From Rhizobacter sp. Root1221 (GTDB lineage: Bacteria; Pseudomonadota; Gammaproteobacteria; Burkholderiales; Burkholderiaceae_C): a DNA stretch of 64,000 bases. Both the position numbers and the translations under genes were made by a program. The stretch spans positions 418,865 to 482,864 of the forward strand of contig NZ_LMDI01000001.1 of the NCBI RefSeq assembly GCF_001425785.1, written 5' to 3'. Shown in pieces: positions 26,921-35,388 of the stretch. A model generated the notes under the pieces. It made no database searches, was not told the DNA's origin, and saw nothing but the letters and a program-made list of their open reading frames with translations. Position 1 is the first letter of the stretch. The number at the start of each line of letters is the position of its first letter.

Positions 26921-27493
26921 TCAGGCGGTCATCGCAACGGAGACGGTGTCGAAGGCCAGCCTCGGCTCGAATCCGCGTGCGCCGTGCAGCCGGCTGAACA
27001 CCTGGGCGGTATCGGCGTCGTTGCCCTCCACGATGAACCAGTCGATGGCGTCGCGCAGGAATTCGTCGAGTTGCTCACCCGTGCAGGTGGGCAGGAAGGC
27101 ACGCATCACGCGCGGGTCGTAGAAGCGGAAGTAGGCCCGCTTGCCGTTCGGCAGGGTGACGAAGAGGAAGTGGCGCAGGTGGTGGCTCAGCGCCTCGGGG
27201 GTGAGCGACGTGCCGAGGAACAGGCCCACGCTCGTGCCCCAGCCGTCTTGCAGGAGGCGGTCGGTCACCCGCGATTCGGGCGCCAGCTGCACCAGGTACG
27301 GGGCATAGCTGCCATAGGTAGCGGCCGACTGGCCGCGGTACAGGCTGGTGTAGGGGCAGTCGCCCCCCGCGAGCAGGGGCACCACCCCGGGGTCGCGGGC
27401 CGCGTCGAGCAGCGCGAACACGGTGGAGCCGGTCGAGAACAACAACGCCTCGATCCGGTCGGCCCGCAACAGGCGCCGCCGCCTTTCAGGCAC
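26921..27493 (-). CDS. DUF4123 type VI secretion adaptor/chaperone
   Basis: DUF4123 proteins (Tap/TEC) are cytoplasmic adaptors that dock a cargo effector onto its cognate VgrG/PAAR tip. This ~190-residue protein shows the family features: an N-terminal strand-helix (IEALLFSTGSTVFALLDAARDP), the segment SYAPYLVQLAP, WGTSVGLFLGTSLTPEALSHHLRHFLFV, and the diagnostic YFRFYDPRVMRAFLPTCTGEQL. I use GTG 27493, which overlaps the PAAR stop; TTG 27511 is another option. It sits between PAAR and the toxin, so the toxin is the expected client. Confidence 0.9.
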   Translation of the reverse strand: MPERRRRLLRADRIEALLFSTGSTVFALLDAARDPGVVPLLAGGDCPYTSLYRGQSAATYGSYAPYLVQLAPESRVTDRLLQDGWGTSVGLFLGTSLTPEALSHHLRHFLFVTLPNGKRAYFRFYDPRVMRAFLPTCTGEQLDEFLRDAIDWFIVEGNDADTAQVFSRLHGARGFEPRLAFDTVSVAMTA

Positions 27494-27851
27494 CGTCGAC
27501 ACTTTCGACAAAGGGCGAGCCGTCGGCGGCCGCCTCGATCAGGCACTTGCCCTGGGCCTTGGCGCCGATCAGCACGGTGGGGAACCCGACCGCGATCACG
27601 CCGCCGTGCGCGGTCTTGTCGCCGAGGCGCGCCGCCGGCTTGCCGCCGATCAGCACCGTGGCCTCACCTTCGGCGATGGTGTCGGGCGGGCCCACGCAAA
27701 ACGCCTTGTCGCCCTGGCGTGCCGCCGGCATGCCACCGATCAGCACGGTCACGCAACCCGGCGGCAGGATGGGGCCGCCCACGTGCGGCTTCGGGCCCGG
27801 ATCGACCATCGGGCAGGTGTGCATGTCGGAGACGCGGGCGGCGGGTTGCAT
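27486..27851 (-). CDS. PAAR-domain type VI spike tip protein
   Basis: This 121-residue protein caps the VgrG trimer with a sharp metal-bound cone. The PAAR repeats are obvious: PAARVSDMHTCPM at the start, HVGGPILPPGCVTVLIGGMPAARQGDKAFC, then GGKPAARLGDKTAHGGVI and a last strand GFPTVLIG. His and Cys residues in these repeats are the likely zinc ligands. It has no extra toxin domain, so the effector is delivered as separate cargo through DUF4123. It begins 12 nt after the lipoprotein stop. Confidence 0.95.
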   Translation of the reverse strand: MQPAARVSDMHTCPMVDPGPKPHVGGPILPPGCVTVLIGGMPAARQGDKAFCVGPPDTIAEGEATVLIGGKPAARLGDKTAHGGVIAVGFPTVLIGAKAQGKCLIEAAADGSPFVESVDGA

Positions 27852-27863
27852 GGCGGGCTCGTG

Positions 27864-28415
27864 TCAGACCGGGTTGAACACGACGGTGCGCAGGCAGTCA
27901 CGCGCACGCTCGGCGAACCCGAAGCTGAGCTTGCCCCAAGACTCCACGCGGGTGTAGCTGGCCTCTTCATCGAGTGACCGGCCGCGCGGGTAGTCGGTGA
28001 GTTGCAGGTTCTCGTAGCGCCCGAACACGGCGCTCTTCGGCACACACGCGCCGGACAGCGTGAGCACGAGGAATCCGGGGTGGGGTTGTTCCTTCTTGAT
28101 GCGCAAGTCGAGGGTCTCGATCACCACGTCGTGGCTCAACGCGAGATCGGTGCCCTTGTAGAACGTGAAGTACTCGTTTTCGCTGTCGCGTGCAAGCACG
28201 ACGTTCAGCGCGGACTCGATCTTGTCGGTGGCGAACGGCAGCCGCGTGGGCAGGTAGTCGATGACGGTCCAGAGGTCGAGGGTCTTCATGGGTTTTCCTT
28301 CGGGGAGGCGGCCTGCGGTGGAACAGCCGGGCAACACGATTGCAACCAGTGTTGCGGCGATCCAGCGGCGTGTGCGATCGGCCAGGTCATGGCTTCGCAC
28401 CGTAGACCGAGTCAT
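27864..28415 (-). CDS. Lipoprotein next to VgrG, candidate immunity to its metallopeptidase
   Basis: This 183-residue protein has an Arg-rich N-terminus, hydrophobic stretch and lipobox (WIAATLVAIVLPGCS), so it is a periplasmic lipoprotein. The mature part (DLWTVIDYLPTRLPFATDKIESALN...ENEYFTFYKG...CVPKSAVFGRYENLQL) belongs to no family I can name. Its start lies inside the 3' end of vgrG (29-nt overlap). Because VgrG carries a C-terminal metallopeptidase, a periplasmic immunity role is a natural hypothesis; VgrG2b of Pseudomonas aeruginosa, also a metallopeptidase VgrG, has an adjacent periplasmic immunity protein. This role is inferred, not shown. Confidence 0.75.
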   Translation of the reverse strand: MTRSTVRSHDLADRTRRWIAATLVAIVLPGCSTAGRLPEGKPMKTLDLWTVIDYLPTRLPFATDKIESALNVVLARDSENEYFTFYKGTDLALSHDVVIETLDLRIKKEQPHPGFLVLTLSGACVPKSAVFGRYENLQLTDYPRGRSLDEEASYTRVESWGKLSFGFAERARDCLRTVVFNPV

Positions 28416-31170
28416 ACCAGCCTCCGTAGTATTCGTTGTAGGTGGGGTTCGTGGGGCCCGAGACACGTTCGCCGTTGCCGAAGATCTGCCCGATCTTGTC
28501 GCGGGCGCCCGCGACGTTCCCGTCCTTCAAGGCCTGGTCGTAGGCAGCGTTGTAGCTCGGGTGGTTCGCCGGGTTGCCGGCAATGCCGATGTCGGGGCCG
28601 CCATTCTTCACGATCTCGCGCTGCACCTCGATGTTCTTCATCGTGGCCGCACCTTCGTCGCCCAGGGTGCCCTTGAGGTAGGCCGCCTTGCTGGAGCGGT
28701 CGTCGACGAACGGGTACTTCGCGTGGCCCACTTCGTGCGCGAGCACCTGCGTGGCCTGCTGGGGATCGGACTTGAGCGCGCTGTCGATCGTGATGACCTT
28801 CTTGCTGCGGTCGGCGTGGGAGCCACCGCCTGCCGGGCCGTCCTTGACCACCCAGCCATCCTTCTTGAGTTCGGCCAGGTCCTTCTGCAGGGTGGGCGAC
28901 TTGGCCGCGATGTCGTCCACGTCGGGGCCGAGGCCCGTGGTTTCCTTGGCGGCCGGCGCACCCGCCGCCAACGCGGAAGAGGGCGCGGCCGGGCAGTTGA
29001 TCTTCACCATCGGCGCGTTGATCTTGATCTCGCCCGGGGTCATCGTGATGGTGCTCGCGCCCACGGCCAGCACGAGTTTCGTGCTGCCTTCGATGAACAC
29101 TTCCTTGCCGTTGGCGGTGATCTTGTCGGCGCCGGTGAGCGACATGGTCTTGCCGGCCTTGACCGTGACGTTGTCGCCAGCCGAGATGCCGCGGCTCTTG
29201 CCCACTTGCTCGTTGTAGACACCGCCCACCACGAAATTGGCGAGCCCCCCCACGTTGACGCTGTACCCGGCCCCCACGTTGACCATGTAGCCCAGCCCCA
29301 CGTTGGCCACCTTGGCGAGGCCGACGTTCTGGATGTTGGCCATGCCCACCGTCTCGGTCAGGTTCTTCCCGATCTTGATGGCCTGGTTCTTTCCGATCGT
29401 CTGCTTGTGGTTGGCCCCGATGGTTTCGGTGTGGTTGCTGCCGATCTGCTCGGTGTGGTTGACGTCGATGTTGTTGAAGCGGTCGTGCTTGACCTGCACC
29501 ATCTCGTCGTGGTCGATCACCTTGTTGCGATCGTGGCCCACCCAGTGGCTCTCGTCGTTCTCGACCTCGATGCGCTGGTTCTTCTCGGCGTGCAGCCACA
29601 CCTCTTCGCTGCCCTTCTTGTCCTCGAAGCGCAGCGCGTTGGCGTTGTCGTAGCCGCCGCCCTGGCTCGAGCGGCTCAGGATGCCGGTCTGCGTCTGGTG
29701 CGCGGGCAGTTCCCACGGCGGCATGTTGGCGGCGTTGTAGACGCGGCCGGTGATGAGCGGCCGGTCGGGGTTGCCGTCGAGGAACTGGACGAGCACTTCC
29801 TGCCCGATGCGCGGCACCGCGATGAACCCGAAGTTGCTGCCGGCCCACGTGCTGGCCACGCGCACCCAGGCCGACGACTTCTCGTCGTACTTGCCTTCGC
29901 GGTCCCAGTGGAACTGCACGCGCACGCGGCCGAACTCGTCGCTGTGGATCTCGGCCCCCTTGGGGCCCACCACGATGGCCGTCTGCAGCCCGTAGATGCG
30001 CGGCTCGATGCTGTTGAACCCGCGCGCCGGCCGCCACGGGATCTTCTTGCGCAGGCACGTGATGCGGTTGTGGTAGTGGGCCGCGAGTGCCACGCCCGCG
30101 CTGTAGTTGTTCGCCGCGGTGTGTTGCACGTCGATCACGAGGAACTCGTGGTCGGTGGCGTTGCTGCCCAGCACCTCCTGGTCAAAGTGGCCGCCGAGGC
30201 GGAACCAGCGGCCCGGCAGCAGGCCCCGGAAATTGCCGATGGCCGAGAAGTGCTTGCCCGCGGCCTCGATCTCTTCCATGCGCAACCGCACGAAGGCCTG
30301 GCCCGCGTCGCGGGTGGGGAAACCGTAGGCCCCGGTGTACTCGTACACCTCCAGCTCGGGCACCTGGCCCTGCTGGTTCTGCGTGGGGGTGTCGCTCGAC
30401 TGCGGCCGGGGGTTCTTGAAGTCGAAACTGGTTGCCGCGACCGACGTGGACGACAGGCGCCGCACCGGCGTGACCTGGTTGAAGCCGTGGTCCTCGGCCA
30501 GCGTGGCCTCGTCGTGGAAGGGAATGTCGGGGCCCGGTGCGTCCAGCGGGTTCGACAGCGTGGAGTCGCCGCTCAGCACCAGCGTGTGGCCATCGCGGCG
30601 GTGCTCGTACCAGTAATGCCAGCCGAGGGCTTCCCAGCGGCGGTGCAGGTAGTTGTAGTCGCTTTCGTCGAACTGCACCGCGTCCGTCATCACTGGGTCG
30701 GTGCCGAGGGCCATGGACCGCCAGTCGGTGGTTTCGTAGTCACCGAAGATCTGGGTGGTCTGCTCCTCCACGGTGGCCCCGTGGAAGATGTAGTTGTCCT
30801 TGCGCAGGCGCAGGAATGCGAGCCAAGGCAGCAGCACCATGTCGTACTGCGCGAGCCCACCCTCGATGGCGACGAAACGGAACTCGAACACGTAGCCGCT
30901 GAACCAGCGCGGCTCGCCTTGTTCGCGGGTCAGCTCGATGGTCACGAGCTTGCCCAGCACCGACTTCAGCGGGATGCGCGGGTCGTTCGACAGCACCTCG
31001 ACCGTGAACTGGAAGTCCGCCGACAGGCGCTCCAGCGCGTCGAGGCGGTTCGCCACCATGGGCGCCCCGGGCCCATCGTTCTTCGGGAAATGCAGGCGCA
31101 CCAGTTGGTGGTGCTGGCGACTCATCAGAGCCTGCAGTTGCTTGGCGCCTTCGATCAGATTGAGGGACAA
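28387..31170 (-). CDS. vgrG: Evolved VgrG with C-terminal HExxH metallopeptidase
   Basis: This is the type VI secretion spike protein, about 927 residues from TTG 31170; ATG 31125 is a shorter alternative. Residues ~1-500 are the gp27/gp44-like base (FQFTVEVLSNDPRIPLKSVLGK; FDESDYNYLHRRWEALGW) with the OB-fold segment SDEFGRVRVQFHWDREGKYDE. Residues ~560-745 are the DUF2345 beta-helix spike (NHTETIGANHKQTIGKN). A further ~180 residues hold H812-E-V-G-H816 in LAHEVGHAKYPF, a zinc-metallopeptidase motif, making this a specialised effector VgrG. It heads the operon. Structural genes of the secretion machine are not in this window. Confidence 0.93.
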   Translation of the reverse strand: MSLNLIEGAKQLQALMSRQHHQLVRLHFPKNDGPGAPMVANRLDALERLSADFQFTVEVLSNDPRIPLKSVLGKLVTIELTREQGEPRWFSGYVFEFRFVAIEGGLAQYDMVLLPWLAFLRLRKDNYIFHGATVEEQTTQIFGDYETTDWRSMALGTDPVMTDAVQFDESDYNYLHRRWEALGWHYWYEHRRDGHTLVLSGDSTLSNPLDAPGPDIPFHDEATLAEDHGFNQVTPVRRLSSTSVAATSFDFKNPRPQSSDTPTQNQQGQVPELEVYEYTGAYGFPTRDAGQAFVRLRMEEIEAAGKHFSAIGNFRGLLPGRWFRLGGHFDQEVLGSNATDHEFLVIDVQHTAANNYSAGVALAAHYHNRITCLRKKIPWRPARGFNSIEPRIYGLQTAIVVGPKGAEIHSDEFGRVRVQFHWDREGKYDEKSSAWVRVASTWAGSNFGFIAVPRIGQEVLVQFLDGNPDRPLITGRVYNAANMPPWELPAHQTQTGILSRSSQGGGYDNANALRFEDKKGSEEVWLHAEKNQRIEVENDESHWVGHDRNKVIDHDEMVQVKHDRFNNIDVNHTEQIGSNHTETIGANHKQTIGKNQAIKIGKNLTETVGMANIQNVGLAKVANVGLGYMVNVGAGYSVNVGGLANFVVGGVYNEQVGKSRGISAGDNVTVKAGKTMSLTGADKITANGKEVFIEGSTKLVLAVGASTITMTPGEIKINAPMVKINCPAAPSSALAAGAPAAKETTGLGPDVDDIAAKSPTLQKDLAELKKDGWVVKDGPAGGGSHADRSKKVITIDSALKSDPQQATQVLAHEVGHAKYPFVDDRSSKAAYLKGTLGDEGAATMKNIEVQREIVKNGGPDIGIAGNPANHPSYNAAYDQALKDGNVAGARDKIGQIFGNGERVSGPTNPTYNEYYGGWYDSVYGAKP

Positions 31171-31243
31171 GGCCGGACCGGTAGGGTGGACGATGCCGCG
31201 TATTAGACGCGGCGCAGCCGCATTCCCGACACGACGAAAGTAA

Positions 31244-31600
31244 CTAGGGCTTGCGCACGATCCGGGCCACCACCGCCCGAACGTCCTCGTCGGCCAGCCC
31301 CGGGCCGCCGGCGCCGTCGGCTTGCGTGCGCACCAGGCGCACGAGGGTTTCACGGTGGGGGGTGAGGGGGCCGAAGAAGAGGGGATCGCCGCGGGATGCG
31401 ATCAGCACCGTGGGGAAGTTTTCCACTTCGAGGGGGTCGACCAAGTCGGACTCGTCCTCGATGTCGATCCACACGAAACGGGCGTCGGGGAAGGCGGCGG
31501 CCACCGAATCGAACGTGGCGCGGTACTCGCGGCAGCTGCCGCACCAGGCGGCACAGAGGCAGGCCACCAGCAGGGGCTCGGAACGGTCGGTCGTGTGCAT
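31244..31600 (-). CDS. Thioredoxin-family protein
   Basis: This 118-residue cytoplasmic protein has the thioredoxin core: strand LLVACLCA, active site W-C-G-S-C at residues ~19-23 (AAWCGSCREY), ARFVWIDIEDESDLVD and the cis-proline loop FPTVLIA. The active-site dipeptide is GS rather than thioredoxin GP, which usually shifts the redox potential. A C-terminal tail of ~25 residues (GPGLADEDVRAVVARIVRKP) extends it. It lies 73 nt before the VgrG start on the same strand; I see no functional tie to secretion. The partner is unknown. Confidence 0.88.
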   Translation of the reverse strand: MHTTDRSEPLLVACLCAAWCGSCREYRATFDSVAAAFPDARFVWIDIEDESDLVDPLEVENFPTVLIASRGDPLFFGPLTPHRETLVRLVRTQADGAGGPGLADEDVRAVVARIVRKP

Positions 31601-31673
31601 GGGTCCGGATCATCCCAAACAAATGACCGGGTTGCTGCCGGGGGTGGGAATTCCTGAGCGGGTCTGCGGTTCC

Positions 31674-31689
31674 CTGAACCATGGTTCAG
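31674..31689. promoter_or_regulatory. Perfect 16-bp palindrome upstream of the thioredoxin-like gene
   Basis: CTGAACCATGGTTCAG is a perfect palindrome in the 125-nt gap between the kinase stop and the thioredoxin-like start, both on the minus strand. It has no loop or T-tract, so it looks more like an operator than a terminator. The binding protein is unknown. Confidence 0.35.
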
Positions 31690-31725
31690 TTCAGTCGGCA
31701 GCAACAAGCGCCAACCGTGGCCCGT

Positions 31726-34710
31726 TCATGCGCGTTGGCCGCGTTCATTCAGGGTGAAGTGGAAGGTGGCTCCCTCGGCCGCCTTGGCTTCTGCCCAGAC
31801 GCGTCCGTCATGGCGCCGGATGATTCGTTCGACCGTGGCCAGGCCTATCCCGGTCCCCTCGAACTCAGTCGACCCATGCAGCCGCTGAAACACGCCGAAG
31901 AGTTTCGAGGCAGAGGTCATGTCGAATCCGGCACCGTTGTCCCGGACGAAGAAGATGGATCGCCCACCTTCACGGCTGGCGCCGAACTCGATGCACGCCT
32001 TCGTCGTGTTCCTGGAGAACTTCCAGGCGTTGCCGAGCAGGTTCTCGAGCACCACGCCGAGTAGCCGGCTGTCTCCGGAGCCCGTCAAATCCTTGGCAAT
32101 GAGGAACTCGACATCGCGGTCGGGCTGGGAGGCCCTGAGCCGTTCCGCGGTCGCGCGTGCAAGTTTGCTCAAATCGACCGGCTCGCGCCGAACATCGCCC
32201 TGGTTGACACGGGCCAGCGAGAGCAAGCCCTCGATGAGTTGCGCCATGTGCTGGGCGGCTTCGCGCACCCGCCCAAGGTAATGGCGCCCCTCGGCGTCAA
32301 GCTTGTCGGCATAGTCCTCCAGCAGCACGTGGCTGTAGCCGTCGATCCCGCGCAGCGGTGCGCGCAGATCGTGCGCCACCGAATAGCTGAACGCCTCCAG
32401 TTCACGATTCGCGGCCTCGGCGGCATCCTTCGCGCGGGCCAGGGCCACTTCTGCGCGCTTGGTTCCGCTGATGTCCCGGGCCACCTTCGACGCGCCAATG
32501 ACATTGCCTCGCGAATCGTGGATTGGAGAAATGGTGACGGAGGCATGAATGTCTTGCCCGTCCTTGCACCGCCGCAATGTCTCGAAGGAGTCCACGCGCT
32601 CGCCGTTCTTCAGCCGCTCGACAATCGCCGGTTCCTCTGCCTGTCGGCCGGGAGGCAACAGCAGCGAGATGTGCTTGCCCAGCACTTCCTCGGCCGCATA
32701 GCCAAAGACACGTTCGGCGCCCTTGTTCCAGCTCCTGATGATGCCGTCCAGGGTCTTCCCGATGATCGCGTCGTCGGAGGAATCGACAATGGCCGCCAAC
32801 TGTGCTCTCAGCTCGTCGGCGCGCTTGCGGTCCGTCACATCGCGAATGGTGCTCGACACGAGCACCCCCTCCTCGGTGTCGAGCGGGCTCAAGCTGATCT
32901 CGACCGGAAACTCGGTGCCATTTCGCCTCCGCCCGTGAAGTTCCAGGCGCGAGCCCATGTTGCGGGCTTTCGGATCGGAAAAGTAGCCGGCTCGATGCCC
33001 CGGATGTCCTTCGCGAAGGCGCTCCGGCATCAGGATCTCGACCGGTTTTCCAAGGAGTTCCGCCCGGCGGTATTCGAAGAGCTTTTCGGTCTGCGAGTTC
33101 ACCAGCACGATGCGACCGCTCCGGTCCACGATGACCATCGCGTCGGGCGCCGACTCGAGGAGGCCTCGGAACTTTTCCTCGGCCTTCTTGCGCTGGGTGA
33201 TGTCGCGGATTGCGCTCGAAGCGAGGGTGCCTTCCTCCGTCTCCAGTGGGCTCAGGCTGATCTCGATCGGGAACTCGGAGCCATTTTTCCTCAGCCCGTA
33301 CAGCTCGATCCCCGAACCCATGGAGCGAACTCTCGGATCCGCGAAGAAGCCGGCCCGGTGTGTCGGGTGTTGTTGGCGAAAGCGCTCCGGTACCAGCAGC
33401 TCCACCCATTGGCCCACCAACTCTTCCCGGCCATAGCCGAAGAGCTTCTCGGTCTGTGCGTTGACCAGCACGATCCGTCCCCCTCTGTTCACGATCACCA
33501 TCGCGTCGGGGGCGGACTCGAGGAGTCCGCGGAATTTCTCTTCGGCCTTCTTCCGCTCGGTGATGTCACGGATCGCGGCAGAAACGAGCGTGCCTTCCTC
33601 GGTTTCAAGGGGGCTCAAACTGATCTCGATCGGGAATTCCGTCCCGTCCTGGCGCAGCCCGTAGAGCTCGAGCCCCGAGCCCATCGAACGCACCTTGGGT
33701 GAAGCGAAGAACTCCGCTCGATGCATCGGGTGCTTGCTGCGAAACCGCTCGGGCACGAGCACTTCGACCAGTTGCCCGAGAAGCGCCTGGCGCGGATGGC
33801 CGAACAGCTTCTCCGTCTGGGCATTGGTGAGCACGATGTTGCCGTACCGGTTCACGATCACGATCGCATCTGGAGCCGCTTCCAGCAGTCCACGAAACTT
33901 GTCCTCGGCCCGCTTTCGTTCCGTGATGTCGCGGATGGCGCTCGACACCAGGGTGCCTTCCTCGGTTTCGAGGGGGCTCAGGCTGATCTCGATCGGGAAC
34001 TCCGTGCCGTCCTTGCGCATCCCGTAGAGTTCGAGACCCGAGCCCATCGAGCGGACCTTCGGATCTGCGAAGTAGCCTCCGCGCTGAGCCGGATGGCCGC
34101 CTCGAAAGCGCTGCGGCACGAGAATCTCGACCTGCTGTCCCACGAGCTCGGCGCGTGGATAGCCGAAAAGCTTCTCTGTCTGCGAATTGACCAGCACGAT
34201 CTCGCCAGTGCGATCGACGATCACCACCGCGTCGGGGGCCGCCTCCAGGAAGCCGCGGAACTTCGCTTCGCTCCTCTTGCGGTCGGTCACATCGCGGATC
34301 GCGGCTGTCACGAACACGCCCTGCGCCGTTTCGACAGGGCCGAGGCTGATCTCGACAGGGAACTCGGTGCCGTCCTTTCGCACGGCGCAGAGATCGACAC
34401 CTGCACCCATGGGCCGCGCCCTTGGTTGGGCGAAGTATCCGCTTCGATGCCCGGGATGCCTGCTGCGGTAGCGTTCCGGGATCAAGACTTCCACGGGCTG
34501 GCCAATGAGCTCGCCGCGTGGGTATCCGAACAGCACCTCCGCCTGTCCGTTGACCAGCTCGATGCGACCGTCCTGCCCCATGACCACCATGGCGTCCGGA
34601 GCGGCCTCGAGGAAACTTGGAAAGTTGATTTCGACGACCGGCTGCACGGACGCCGGTGTGCTCGGCGCCTTGGTGTCCTGGCCGGCACTGACGTCCTTCG
34701 TCTTGAACAT
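31726..34710 (-). CDS. Soluble multi-PAS sensor histidine kinase
   Basis: This is a 994-residue protein with no membrane segments. Five consecutive PAS domains with a 121-residue period start near residues 33, 154, 275, 396 and 517, each with APDA-x-[13 protein letters not shown]-like, [26 protein letters not shown] and [11 protein letters not shown] elements. A sixth, different PAS spans ~645-770 ([19 protein letters not shown]). HisKA carries the phospho-acceptor H780 ([11 protein letters not shown]). The HATPase has [19 protein letters not shown] and [19 protein letters not shown] ribosome site precedes the ATG. No response regulator is adjacent. The PAS ligand is unknown; haem or flavin is possible. 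Confidence 0.95.
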   Translation of the reverse strand: MFKTKDVSAGQDTKAPSTPASVQPVVEINFPSFLEAAPDAMVVMGQDGRIELVNGQAEVLFGYPRGELIGQPVEVLIPERYRSRHPGHRSGYFAQPRARPMGAGVDLCAVRKDGTEFPVEISLGPVETAQGVFVTAAIRDVTDRKRSEAKFRGFLEAAPDAVVIVDRTGEIVLVNSQTEKLFGYPRAELVGQQVEILVPQRFRGGHPAQRGGYFADPKVRSMGSGLELYGMRKDGTEFPIEISLSPLETEEGTLVSSAIRDITERKRAEDKFRGLLEAAPDAIVIVNRYGNIVLTNAQTEKLFGHPRQALLGQLVEVLVPERFRSKHPMHRAEFFASPKVRSMGSGLELYGLRQDGTEFPIEISLSPLETEEGTLVSAAIRDITERKKAEEKFRGLLESAPDAMVIVNRGGRIVLVNAQTEKLFGYGREELVGQWVELLVPERFRQQHPTHRAGFFADPRVRSMGSGIELYGLRKNGSEFPIEISLSPLETEEGTLASSAIRDITQRKKAEEKFRGLLESAPDAMVIVDRSGRIVLVNSQTEKLFEYRRAELLGKPVEILMPERLREGHPGHRAGYFSDPKARNMGSRLELHGRRRNGTEFPVEISLSPLDTEEGVLVSSTIRDVTDRKRADELRAQLAAIVDSSDDAIIGKTLDGIIRSWNKGAERVFGYAAEEVLGKHISLLLPPGRQAEEPAIVERLKNGERVDSFETLRRCKDGQDIHASVTISPIHDSRGNVIGASKVARDISGTKRAEVALARAKDAAEAANRELEAFSYSVAHDLRAPLRGIDGYSHVLLEDYADKLDAEGRHYLGRVREAAQHMAQLIEGLLSLARVNQGDVRREPVDLSKLARATAERLRASQPDRDVEFLIAKDLTGSGDSRLLGVVLENLLGNAWKFSRNTTKACIEFGASREGGRSIFFVRDNGAGFDMTSASKLFGVFQRLHGSTEFEGTGIGLATVERIIRRHDGRVWAEAKAAEGATFHFTLNERGQRA

Positions 34711-34874
34711 GGGCCACCCTCCCTCGAGCGTGTTGGCTGGCGCGTTTCTCTTGCGCGTGCGGGCGCTGTCATGCGTCTGATTGCCTCATCGCAATATTGA
34801 AGCGTACGAGACTTCCGCAACAGCTTGGGCAAGGCCCTACAGCGATATCTCGCGGTGCCGGAATGAGGCGGCGC

Positions 34875-35104
34875 TCAGCGCTGCATGCCCCAGCGCCTCA
34901 CCGTTGCCCGTTCCAGCGTGGCAAACACGAGGTTCTCGACCAGCAGGCCGATCACGATCACCATCGCCAGGCCGGCGAACACGCGGTCGGTATAGAGCTC
35001 GTTGCGGTTCTGGAAGATGTACCAGCCGAGGCCACCCTGGCCGGTGGATGTGGTGCCGAACACCAGCTCCGCCGCGATCAGCGTGCGCCACGCAAGCTGG
35101 GCAG
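34875..35104 (-). pseudogene. Truncated ABC transporter permease (sulfonate/nitrate type)
   Basis: Only the last ~76 codons remain: [23 protein letters not shown], then [28 protein letters not shown], the C-terminal part of an SsuC/TauC-like inner-membrane permease. Upstream, homology stops abruptly at ~35104, where a Tn3-family transposase fragment starts on the other strand. With the damaged binding-protein gene at 37058-37655 it represents one former uptake operon. The ATP-binding gene is absent. Confidence 0.82.
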
Positions 35105-35385
35105 CTATCCACGTCAGAACGGCTTGGCCGTCGCCCTGCGGGAGTTGGGCCGGATCGAGCGCACGCTGTATATCTTGGACTGGCTGCAAAGTATCGAGCT
35201 ACGCCGCCGTGTGCATGCGGGGCTCAATAAGGGCGAAGCACGCAATTCCCTGGCAGGGCGGTGTTCTTCAACCGCCTCGGTGAAATCAGGGATCGGAGCT
35301 TCGAACAGCAGCGATACCGGGCCAGCGGTCTCAACTTGGTGACCGCCGCCATAGTGCTGTGGAACACGGTCTACCTGGAGCCCGA
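35100..35385 (+). mobile_element. Tn3-family transposase 3' fragment (frameshifted)
   Basis: The translation [52 protein letters not shown] continues, after a one-base loss near 35251, in another frame as [20 protein letters not shown] and [17 protein letters not shown]. This is the C-terminal region of a Tn3-family TnpA (DDE transposase), which is normally ~1000 residues, so only about a tenth remains and it is inactive. Its left end cuts the permease gene and its right end touches the stop codon of the TPR gene. I could not find the terminal inverted repeats. Confidence 0.85.
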
Positions 35386-35388
35386 CCT

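Noticed and set aside
28261-31206. A 981-residue open frame opposite vgrG
   Set aside because: It is a shadow of the high-GC vgrG gene; the translation is low-complexity (Val/His/Asp/Leu-rich) without any domain pattern.
32800-34620. Regular ~363-bp DNA repeats
   Set aside because: They are the coding repeats of five PAS domains, not a CRISPR array or satellite; no short repeat-spacer pattern exists.
35100-35385. Intact transposon
   Set aside because: Only about a tenth of TnpA remains, with a frameshift, no resolvase and no inverted repeats found.
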